Below, piece after piece: positions 1 to 5,266 of a DNA stretch of 5,527 bases. The translations under genes were made by a program, and so were the position numbers. This DNA is from Candidatus Atribacter fermentans (GTDB lineage Bacteria > Atribacterota > Atribacteria > Atribacterales > Atribacteraceae), in the NCBI GenBank assembly GCA_012517485.1, contig JAAYUT010000031.1:1-5527 (forward strand), in the 5' to 3' direction. The notes below the pieces were generated by a model. It saw only the letters and a program-made list of their open reading frames with translations, was not told the origin of the DNA and did not search any database. Numbering within the stretch: the first letter of the stretch is position 1; each line of letters opens with the position of its first letter.

Positions 1-341
1 GCTAAAGCTGTACCAAAAGGATGATAAGCAGCATTGGCTAAAAAAATCAGAAAAAATACCAGATACAATCCAACAATATTCATTTTTAGGGAAAATAACG
101 AAGTAGGAAGTACGACAAAAGCAATAATTCCATAGAGTAAGAACCATTGTTTTTTTATCCTCGGTAAAACCATAGCAAAAAAAATTTGGCTTAAAGCTGT
201 CATCAACATTATTGATGCGATGAGCATGGCAATGGTTCGGGCTTGTATTGAATAGGTTTTAATTAAGTAGGGGCTAATCGGAGAAAGGAACTCAACGAAA
301 AGGTCAACTGTTCCATGTAATAGTGCAATAGCGATATCCAC
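1..341 (-). CDS. MFS transporter, Fsr (fosmidomycin-resistance)-like, N-terminal part (3' end outside the window)
   Basis: This is the first 113 codons plus two bases of an inner-membrane transporter that continues past the left edge. The product is very hydrophobic, with four likely membrane segments at about residues 4-27, 37-60, 66-85 and 89-107. Residues 8-26 hold a His-Gly-Thr-Val-Asp motif followed by paired prolines (SPISPY), like the first helix of Fsr-type major facilitator proteins. Residues 104-113 read AAYHPFGTAL, like the FHPxG motif in helix 4 of that subfamily. I chose the GTG start because an in-frame TAA lies upstream, no ATG is available in frame, and a purine-rich AAAGAGG sits 7 nt before it. 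The nearby ATG at 344-346 opens a frame that soon stops. The substrate cannot be predicted; family members export drugs or small metabolites. The gene is divergent from malQ. Family assignment is good at MFS level and moderate at Fsr level. Confidence 0.8.
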   Translation of the reverse strand, partial: MDIAIALLHGTVDLFVEFLSPISPYLIKTYSIQARTIAMLIASIMLMTALSQIFFAMVLPRIKKQWFLLYGIIAFVVLPTSLFSLKMNIVGLYLVFFLIFLANAAYHPFGTAL

Positions 342-528
342 AATCCATCCTCTTTCCCTATAGGTAAATCCAGTTTAGAGATAGTTTGTTATGAATAACT
401 AAGATTTATTTCGTTGGTTTGGAGATTGAATCACCATTCATAAAAAAAAAGAAAAACTTTTGTGAGGTATTCATTCCATTTTCGAGGTAGTGTATCATGA
501 AAGATGAAAGAGGGAAAGGTGGAATAGT
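342..528. promoter_or_regulatory. Divergent intergenic region between the transporter gene and malQ
   Basis: This 187-nt spacer must carry the start signals for two divergent genes. On the plus strand, TATCAT at 493-498 is one mismatch from a -10 box. The hexamer 17 nt upstream (TTCATT, 470-475) is a poor -35, so the promoter call is weak. An A-rich run at 442-456 lies upstream and could act as an UP-like element. A short perfect inverted repeat (GTTAT-GA-ATAAC, 388-399) and another (TGAAT-CACC-ATTCA, 427-440) lie in the middle and could be operator sites. No convincing -35/-10 pair was found for the minus-strand gene. No open reading frame of note is present. Confidence 0.4.
516..522 (+). 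promoter_or_regulatory. Ribosome binding site of malQ
   Basis: AAGGTGG lies 6 nt before the ATG at 529 and fixes this start codon. It is a good match to the 16S rRNA anti-Shine-Dalgarno sequence. Confidence 0.8.
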
Positions 529-2589
529 ATGAATAACTTAAGAAAATTGGCCGAATTATATGGAATAGAAACGAATTATGTTGATATCCATGGAAATCAT
601 ATTCATGTTGAAGATGATGTTCTGATCAAAATGCTATGTTCTTTTGGTGAATTTTCTCAAAACGGTTCAGATTGGCAGGAAAACATCCATCGGAAAGAAG
701 AAGAAGTAGCCTTTCCTATTCCACCGGTTATTGTTTCTCCAAATCGAGAGATAACTTTTATTCCTCAATTGAATTGGCTTTCTGGATCACTTTTTTTCAA
801 ACGGGAAGATATTCTCTTGGAAATTCCATTTCGAGTTGAAGGTCAAAAATGGAGTTTCCCGCTTCCACCTGACTTAGAGTGGGGGTATTATCCGCTCAAT
901 TTTGAAATACGAACGACATTCAATTCTTTATGTCTTAAAAGTTTTTTCATCTTTACTCCAAGATTTTGTTATCTCCCTGAAGGAAAAAGCTTTTGGGGTT
1001 TAAACCTTGCTGTTTATTCTCTCAATACCGATAGAAATCAAGAGATAGGAGATTTGCAAGATCTTCGACTGGTGAGGGATCTCCTCCTCAAAAATGGCGC
1101 CAATTTTTTAGGGATTCTTCCCATTCATCTTTTGGAAAATCGGATGCCTTATGGAATCAGTCCATATTATCCGGTAGATCGATTAGAATGGAACCCAATC
1201 TATCTCCCCTTGGAATGGGTTGCACAAACATTAAAAGTGAATTATGAATTCAATGGGACAGAATATTGTTCTCCTTTAAAAGATCGATTTTCTCAGAATA
1301 TGTCACATCTTGATTACGAGTCTGCATGGTCAAGAAAAGATAAAATCCTCCGCAATTTTTTCAACATTTGGCGAAAAAGAGATGATAATTCATCCGATCT
1401 GAACAAAAAAAGTTATTCTGACTTTTTAACTCATGGAGGGAAACGAATTATTCATTCGGCTTTTTTTCAAGCTTATGCTTTAAAGCAAGGTTGGGATTTC
1501 AGATCTTGGCCTCAAGATTTTCAGAGAGGGAAGGTCGATGCTCTTTCTCAATTTATTGATAGAAATCAAGAAGAAGTTTTTTATTTTGTATTTTTACAAT
1601 GGCTCATGGAGCTCTATTTGAAAACTTTTTTTCAATCATCGGAAATATTGGCTTTTGACCTTCCGGTGGGAACTTCTCCATCTGGTATTGAGTCTTGGCT
1701 CAACCAGGATCTCTTTGTATTTTCTCAACGAGTCGGTGCACCCCCCGATGATTTTTCTCCAGCTGGTCAAAACTGGGGATTCTCACCGGTGAACCCTTGG
1801 AAGGAGAGGGAAAATCATTATACACATTTTATTTCACTCATTCAAGCGAATATGAAATATTGTTCATTTCTTCGAATTGATCATATCATGGGGCTTTACC
1901 GTTTATTCTGGATTCCAGAAGGATGTGATCCAAAATATGGGACCTATGTTCGATCTTTTTTTCATGATTTATTAGGAATTATTGCTCTGGAAAGCCATCT
2001 TCAGAAAGTCATTGTTGTGGGTGAAGATTTGGGAACTGTTCCTCCTCAGGTAAGAGAAGCTATGAAAAACTATAAAATTCTTTCTACACGAGTCCTCTAT
2101 TTTGAGAGCGATCAAAAGGGTTTCATTCCGATGCCAAAAGATTATTCAAGAGAAACTATGGTGACTATCGGAACACATGATATGCCTCCCTTGAAAGCAT
2201 TTTTAGAAGGGAAAGATATCGATTTACGAGAAAAATTAAAGTTATTTACTCCAGAGGAAGCAACAGTACAATATCAGATTCGCCATCAAAGAATAGAAGG
2301 AATTAAAAGCAAGTTGATTGAATGGGGTTATTTGAGCGAGCCGAGTCGTTTTGAGGATTTCCTTGAAGCTGTCCTTCTATACTTATCCAAAACTTCTTCA
2401 GCATTGAAAATAGTTAATTTGGATGATTTAATGGAAAGTGATGTCCAAATTAATTTACCTGGTACCATTACGGAATATCCGAATTGGCGTCACCGATTAT
2501 TGGTTCGTCAAGATGAATTAGAAAATAAAATCCAAAAAATGGCATTCATTTTCAGATCAGAGGGGACAAGTTTCAATGAAAATAATTGA
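529..2589 (+). CDS. malQ: 4-alpha-glucanotransferase (amylomaltase), GH77
   Basis: This cytoplasmic enzyme moves alpha-1,4-glucan segments between maltodextrins and releases glucose. It works beside glycogen or maltodextrin phosphorylase in starch, maltose or glycogen use. The 686-aa length matches the long enteric-type MalQ rather than the roughly 500-aa Thermus type. An N-terminal module (about 1-140) opens with the typical YGI...Y.D..G segment (residues 10-21). The GH77 barrel begins near SFWGLNLAVYS (154-164). Family motifs follow in order: SPYYPVDR (211-218), GAPPD (403-407), GQNWG (413-417), RIDH with the nucleophile Asp451, GEDLG with acid/base Glu499, THDMP with the third carboxylate Asp551, and NLPGT then EYPNWR near the C-terminus (642-654). 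All three catalytic carboxylates are present, so the enzyme should be active. The last 14 nt overlap the next gene, suggesting a two-gene operon. No other maltose or glycogen gene lies in the window. Confidence 0.96.
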   Translation: MNNLRKLAELYGIETNYVDIHGNHIHVEDDVLIKMLCSFGEFSQNGSDWQENIHRKEEEVAFPIPPVIVSPNREITFIPQLNWLSGSLFFKREDILLEIPFRVEGQKWSFPLPPDLEWGYYPLNFEIRTTFNSLCLKSFFIFTPRFCYLPEGKSFWGLNLAVYSLNTDRNQEIGDLQDLRLVRDLLLKNGANFLGILPIHLLENRMPYGISPYYPVDRLEWNPIYLPLEWVAQTLKVNYEFNGTEYCSPLKDRFSQNMSHLDYESAWSRKDKILRNFFNIWRKRDDNSSDLNKKSYSDFLTHGGKRIIHSAFFQAYALKQGWDFRSWPQDFQRGKVDALSQFIDRNQEEVFYFVFLQWLMELYLKTFFQSSEILAFDLPVGTSPSGIESWLNQDLFVFSQRVGAPPDDFSPAGQNWGFSPVNPWKERENHYTHFISLIQANMKYCSFLRIDHIMGLYRLFWIPEGCDPKYGTYVRSFFHDLLGIIALESHLQKVIVVGEDLGTVPPQVREAMKNYKILSTRVLYFESDQKGFIPMPKDYSRETMVTIGTHDMPPLKAFLEGKDIDLREKLKLFTPEEATVQYQIRHQRIEGIKSKLIEWGYLSEPSRFEDFLEAVLLYLSKTSSALKIVNLDDLMESDVQINLPGTITEYPNWRHRLLVRQDELENKIQKMAFIFRSEGTSFNENN
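2560..2565 (+). promoter_or_regulatory. Ribosome binding site of the UroD-fold gene, inside malQ
   Basis: GAGGGG lies 10 nt before the ATG at 2576, within the last codons of malQ. The spacing is longer than ideal, which fits partial dependence on ribosomes arriving from malQ (translational coupling). That dependence is inferred. Confidence 0.55.
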
Positions 2590-3682
2590 TTATATTCTTC
2601 AGAAAAAAGTTCAACCAGATTTTCAACAATTTATCGAGGTTGTTACTCGAAAAAGAAAACCGGCTAAAGTTCATCAAGTTGAGCTCTTAGTTGATCAGGA
2701 AATTATCTCATCAATCAGTCAGAAATATTTTTTAGAAGAAATGGTACCGCTTACTTCTCAAACTCAAAAGCAGTATATCCGTCAATATGTGAATTGGTGG
2801 TATCGAATGGGATATGATTACGCCATGATTATCGACATTCCCGGAATAGGTTTGGAGTTTCCATCAAAGATAAGAAAAACCGATGACACCGCTTATTTAT
2901 CAAGGGGAACCAGGAACTGGATAGAAGAGAAGAAAGGGATTATTGCCAATTGGGAAGATTTTGAAAATTACCCCTGGCCAAATCCTGAAAATATTGATTT
3001 ATCACCTTATCTTCTGGCTCAAAAAGAAATGCCTGAAGGGATGAAACTTTTAGTTGCCGGAAGCAGTGGATTATTCGAAGTGGTGAGTGAAAATTTATTG
3101 GGAATTGAGCATATGAGTTATTTGTTATTCGATGAACCTGATCTGGTCGAAGCAGTATTTGAAAGAGTGGGCAATATTATGTATCGTTTTTATCGTCGAC
3201 TTTCTGAATTAGAAGGGATTGGTGGTTTTTTTCAAGGTGATGATATGGGATTTAAAACTTCAACCATACTTTCACCGGCTCTTTTAAAAAAATATGTCCT
3301 CCCATGGCATAAAAAAGTTTGTGATTTGGCTCATTTGAAGGGAAAAACCTACTTTCTTCACTCTTGTGGGCAATTGAAACCCATTATGGATGACCTCATT
3401 CATTGGGTAGGTATTGACGCTTTTCACTCATTTCAGGAGGAAATAATGTCAGTTGTTGATTTTAAGCAGGAATATGGATGGAAAATCGGTGTTCTAGGGG
3501 GTGTCGATTTGGATAGATTAGTTCGAAGCAATGAAACAGAGCTTCGTAATTATGTTCGATCGATTTTGGAGAATTGCCAAAATATTGGAGGTTATGCACT
3601 CGGTTCAGGAAATTCAATAGCAAATTATGTTCCAGTCAATAATTATCTCATCATGCTCGATGAAGGTTTAGCTTTTGTATAA
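2576..3682 (+). CDS. Uroporphyrinogen decarboxylase (UroD/MtaA)-fold protein, function unknown
   Basis: This 368-aa soluble protein belongs to the UroD superfamily, which contains HemE and the zinc methyltransferases MtaA/MtbA/CmuA. Support comes from the FFQGDDMGFKTS stretch (about 218-229), then LSPALLKKYVLPWHKK, then HSCGQLKPIMDDL (H262, C264), then GVLGGVD, and the C-terminal GGYALGSGNS...VPVNNY block. It lacks the N-terminal Arg-rich R..GRYLPEY motif of true HemE, so heme synthesis is unlikely. The H-x-C pair matches the first two zinc ligands of MtaA-like methyltransferases. At the point where those proteins usually have the third ligand (Gly-Cys after the GG turn) this one has GSGNS (343-347). 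The nearest cysteine is C334, nine residues earlier than G343. No corrinoid protein or methyltransferase partner is nearby. The start is supported by the overlap with malQ and the GAGGGG upstream. A corrinoid- or tetrapyrrole-related role is possible but unproven. Confidence 0.85.
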   Translation: MKIIDYILQKKVQPDFQQFIEVVTRKRKPAKVHQVELLVDQEIISSISQKYFLEEMVPLTSQTQKQYIRQYVNWWYRMGYDYAMIIDIPGIGLEFPSKIRKTDDTAYLSRGTRNWIEEKKGIIANWEDFENYPWPNPENIDLSPYLLAQKEMPEGMKLLVAGSSGLFEVVSENLLGIEHMSYLLFDEPDLVEAVFERVGNIMYRFYRRLSELEGIGGFFQGDDMGFKTSTILSPALLKKYVLPWHKKVCDLAHLKGKTYFLHSCGQLKPIMDDLIHWVGIDAFHSFQEEIMSVVDFKQEYGWKIGVLGGVDLDRLVRSNETELRNYVRSILENCQNIGGYALGSGNSIANYVPVNNYLIMLDEGLAFV

Positions 3683-3695
3683 GTTGTTTCGTTTT
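3683..3695. other. Convergent gap, no intrinsic terminator seen
   Basis: Only 13 nt separate the two convergent stop codons. I see no G+C-rich hairpin followed by a T-run on either strand here or just inside the flanking genes. Transcripts from the two sides may therefore overlap or end by Rho-type termination. Confidence 0.5.
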
Positions 3696-4487
3696 TTAAG
3701 AGTAAAGTCGGCTATAGGTGCTTCCTTGGCGATCCAGAAGAATCGGTATAAGTTCTCGCAATTCATCTACAAGATTGAGATCAATGCTTGACGATATACT
3801 CATTTCTTCCATGAGATTAGCTTGACTAATAATTTGCCCGTGGGGATTAACGATTATACTTGATCCATGAGATTGATGGTAATCAGCAAGGAGGATCTGA
3901 TCAGCGCCACAAACATACATAAAATTATCCAAAGCCCGAGAACAAACCGATAATTTCCAATGTTCGATATCTCGTGCTAACCAGGCAGTAGGAACTAAAG
4001 CAATCCGAGCTCCCTTGAGAGCAAAAATTCGGGCAACTTCAGGAAAACGAGTATCGTAACAGATCCACATTGCTATTTTGCCGAATTCAGTATCAAAAAC
4101 TGGGTAGTTATTTCCATGGGTGAATACTTTAGCTTCAGTTGACCAGAGGTGGACTTTTCGATAAACTCCAAATTTTCCATCGGGATAAAACAAAACTGAC
4201 GAGTTGAATAATTTATCTTTTGATCTTTCAGCCAAACCAACAACCAAGTAGATTCCAGAAAATTTACTGGCTTCGGATAGGAATTGAAATGAGTTACCAT
4301 TTTGGGCTTCTGCTTTGGTTTCTACTAATTTAGGATCGTATCCCTGAACGCAAAGCTCTGGGAAAACCATAATATCGATTCTTTCTTCTTTTCCTTTTTG
4401 GATATAATTGGCTATAGTTTCCAGATTTCGTTTTACGTTACCCAATACCGGTTTAAATTGAACACATGCTACTTTAAGCTGGTTCAT
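3696..4487 (-). CDS. Carbon-nitrogen hydrolase of the nitrilase superfamily (amidase)
   Basis: This is a cytoplasmic thiol amidohydrolase that cleaves a C-N bond in an amide or carbamoyl compound. The 263-aa length is normal for the single-domain family, including the omega-amidase/Nit2, deaminated-glutathione amidase and N-carbamoylputrescine amidase branches. The whole catalytic set is present: Glu44 in FPELCVQGY, Lys111 in YRKVHLW, Cys143 in WICYDTRFPE, plus the accessory Glu118 after the lysine. The opening KVACVQFKPVLGNVKRNLE and the later ALVPTAW and SRALDN motifs are also typical. CYD-x-RFPE is closest in style to Nit1/Nit2-type enzymes, but substrate cannot be set from sequence alone. 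The ATG start is supported by a strong AAAGGAGAT ribosome site 6 nt upstream and an extended -10 promoter. It is convergent with the malQ-UroD pair and transcribed on its own. Confidence 0.92.
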   Translation of the reverse strand: MNQLKVACVQFKPVLGNVKRNLETIANYIQKGKEERIDIMVFPELCVQGYDPKLVETKAEAQNGNSFQFLSEASKFSGIYLVVGLAERSKDKLFNSSVLFYPDGKFGVYRKVHLWSTEAKVFTHGNNYPVFDTEFGKIAMWICYDTRFPEVARIFALKGARIALVPTAWLARDIEHWKLSVCSRALDNFMYVCGADQILLADYHQSHGSSIIVNPHGQIISQANLMEEMSISSSIDLNLVDELRELIPILLDRQGSTYSRLYS

Positions 4488-4493
4488 AGAAGT

Positions 4494-4502
4494 ATCTCCT
4501 TT
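4494..4502 (-). promoter_or_regulatory. Ribosome binding site of the nitrilase-family gene
   Basis: Read on the minus strand this is AAAGGAGAT, a near-perfect Shine-Dalgarno sequence 6 nt before the ATG at 4487. It settles the start codon. Confidence 0.85.
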
Positions 4503-4521
4503 CCGGTAACATTTTCAAACC

Positions 4522-4530
4522 ATTATATCA
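4522..4530 (-). promoter_or_regulatory. Extended -10 promoter of the nitrilase-family gene
   Basis: On the minus strand the sequence reads TGATATAAT, an exact TGnTATAAT extended -10 element. The position expected for a -35 box has no match, which is usual for extended -10 promoters. A start about 7 nt downstream (near 4515) would give a leader of under 30 nt holding the ribosome site. This is a sequence-based prediction only. Confidence 0.65.
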
Positions 4531-4733
4531 TTGAATGGCAAACGATAGATATAAGATTACCTGAAGAATTTAAAAAATGAAATATAATGTAATTTATTTT
4601 TTTAAATTTTTTTAACAGCCATCAGCTGGAGTATCAGGGTCCCTTAACCAAAATACAATCTATTTTCATTTCAGCTCTCAAAGCCGCTAAGAAGTTTCGG
4701 TTAAAAATAAGTTGATTTTTTTGTTTCCTGCCC
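4531..4733. other. Intergenic spacer without a gene
   Basis: This 203-nt stretch lies between the amidase promoter and the tRNA promoter. It contains a very AT-rich patch (4569-4614) with long T and A runs and a small nine-base palindrome AGGGTCCCT (4636-4644). I see no open reading frame, RNA gene or intrinsic terminator. The AT-rich patch may only be a flexible upstream region. Confidence 0.5.
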
Positions 4734-4762
4734 TTGACATCAACTCAAGCTTTGGATATATT
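4734..4762 (+). promoter_or_regulatory. Sigma-70 promoter of the tRNA-tuf operon
   Basis: TTGACA (4734-4739), a perfect -35, is followed after exactly 17 nt by TATATT (4757-4762), one mismatch from the -10 consensus. Transcription should begin near 4769, about 24 nt before the first tRNA. This is the strongest promoter-like sequence in the window, as expected for stable RNA genes. The bases just after the -10 are not G+C-rich, so the usual stringent-control discriminator is not evident. Confidence 0.85.
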
Positions 4763-4773
4763 TATTCAGGCAT

Positions 4774-4791
4774 AACCGGAGGCATTCGGTT
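4774..4791 (+). repeat. Small inverted repeat in the tRNA operon leader
   Basis: AACCG (4774-4778) and CGGTT (4787-4791) can pair around an 8-nt loop. The stem would form at the 5' end of the primary transcript, directly before the mature end of the first tRNA, and might affect 5' processing. It is short enough to be chance. Confidence 0.35.
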
Positions 4792-4792
4792 T

Positions 4793-4868
4793 GCCGGTGT
4801 AGCTCAGCTGGTAGAGCAGCTGACTTGTAATCAGCAGGTCGTCCGTTCGAGTCGGATCACCGGCTCCA
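4793..4868 (+). tRNA. thrU: tRNA-Thr (anticodon UGU)
   Basis: The full cloverleaf folds. The acceptor stem GCCGGTG pairs with CACCGGC, the D stem is GCTC/GAGC, and the anticodon stem GCTGA/TCAGC encloses loop CTTGTAA with anticodon TGT at 4826-4828. The T arm is GTCCG/CGGAT with TTCGAGT loop. The discriminator is T and the CCA tail is encoded (4866-4868). It reads ACA (and by wobble ACG) threonine codons. It is first in the cluster, the place of thrU in E. coli; the symbol is assigned by that synteny. Confidence 0.97.
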
Positions 4869-4873
4869 GAAAT

Positions 4874-4960
4874 GGGGAGGTACCTAAGTGGCCAAAAGGA
4901 GCGGACTGTAGATCCGCCGGCTGAACGCCTTCGAAGGTTCAAATCCTTCCCTCCCCACCA
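4874..4960 (+). tRNA. tyrU: tRNA-Tyr (anticodon GUA)
   Basis: This is an 87-nt class II tRNA with a long variable arm (4918-4932), as bacterial tRNA-Tyr has. The acceptor stem GGGGAGG pairs with CCTCCCC. The anticodon stem GCGGA/TCCGC encloses CTGTAGA with anticodon GTA at 4908-4910. The T arm is GAAGG/CCTTC with TTCAAAT loop, the discriminator is A, and CCA is encoded (4958-4960). It lies only 5 nt after tRNA-Thr, so the two must be cut from one transcript. The symbol follows E. coli synteny. Confidence 0.97.
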
Positions 4961-4975
4961 GAAAATCCCTATGTA

Positions 4976-5050
4976 GCCTGCGTAGCTCAGTGGTGGAGCG
5001 CATCCTTGGTAAGGATGAGGTCGCCGGTTCAATCCCGGCCGTAGGCTCCA
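4976..5050 (+). tRNA. thrT: tRNA-Thr (anticodon GGU)
   Basis: The acceptor stem GCCTGCG pairs with CGTAGGC (one G-U pair), and the D stem is GCTC/GAGC. The anticodon stem CATCC/GGATG encloses TTGGTAA with anticodon GGT at 5008-5010. The T arm is GCCGG/CCGGC with TTCAATC loop. The discriminator is T and CCA is encoded (5048-5050). It reads ACC and ACU. It follows tRNA-Tyr by 15 nt, in the place of thrT next to tuf in E. coli, but without the tRNA-Gly that lies between them there. Confidence 0.97.
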
Positions 5051-5193
5051 TTTTTTATTTTTTTATAGGAAAGAAAAGCGATATTATCAAATACGATCAA
5101 TGAAGTGGATGAAATGGATTTGTGGACGATAGTTATTCTTGAAAAAAGAAATACTTTCTGCACTTCGGTATTTCAAGTATAATAAGATAAAAG

Positions 5194-5214
5194 ATCACTG
5201 TAATTTTAAGTGAT
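5194..5214 (+). repeat. Inverted repeat at the predicted 5' end of tuf mRNA
   Basis: ATCACT (5194-5199) and AGTGAT (5209-5214) form a 6-bp stem with a 9-nt loop. It lies just after the transcription start expected from the -10 box at 5178-5183. 5' stems often protect mRNA from decay; that role is inferred here. Confidence 0.4.
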
Positions 5215-5252
5215 GATGAAATACACCTGAAGAGTTAGAGTTTGTATCAGCT

Positions 5253-5260
5253 AGAGGAGG
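5253..5260 (+). promoter_or_regulatory. Ribosome binding site of tuf
   Basis: AGAGGAGG lies 6 nt before the ATG at 5267 and is a near-perfect Shine-Dalgarno site, as expected for a very highly translated gene. Short complementary arms GTATC (5244-5248) and GATAC (5260-5264) flank it. Confidence 0.9.
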
Positions 5261-5266
5261 ATACCT

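Larger units (their letters stand above)
5051..5266 (+). promoter_or_regulatory. tRNA-tuf intergenic leader with a candidate internal tuf promoter
   Basis: This 216-nt untranslated stretch links the last tRNA to tuf. It opens with a T-rich tract (6 T, A, 7 T; 5051-5064). At 5138-5177 an inverted repeat forms: GTATTTCAAG (5168-5177) pairs with CTTG plus AAATAC, with a 7-nt bulge between them. It abuts TATAAT at 5178-5183, a perfect -10 hexamer. The -35 position 17 nt upstream (TTTCTG, 5155-5160) is poor, so the promoter may be weak or activator-dependent. A start near 5190 would leave a leader of about 77 nt. No open reading frame is seen. Confidence 0.5.

Noticed and set aside
4073..4300. A 75-codon minus-strand frame inside the amidase gene
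   Set aside because: It is a shifted frame within a gene that has all catalytic motifs in the main frame. It has no start signals of its own.
4398..4580. A 60-codon plus-strand frame overlapping the 5' end of the amidase gene
   Set aside because: It runs antisense to the amidase coding start, ribosome site and promoter and resembles nothing I recognise.
4636..4644. AGGGTCCCT as part of a T-box riboswitch or terminator
   Set aside because: No T-box core (the GTGG-ACCGCG antiterminator) or specifier stem is present, and the palindrome has no usable hairpin loop or following T-run.
4712..4924. A 70-codon plus-strand reading frame across the tRNA promoter and first two tRNAs
   Set aside because: It is a translation of tRNA genes. 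Its VAQLVEQLTCNQQVV stretch is the well-known false protein produced by reading through tRNA-Thr, and there is no ribosome binding site.
4766..5032. An 88-codon minus-strand reading frame antisense to the three tRNAs
   Set aside because: It is the complement of folded tRNA genes. Such frames (with DPTRTDDLLI-like text) are common database artefacts.
4793..5050. tRNA cluster as an integration site for a mobile element
   Set aside because: No integrase gene and no direct repeat of a tRNA 3' end is visible, and tuf follows as expected for an intact ancestral locus.
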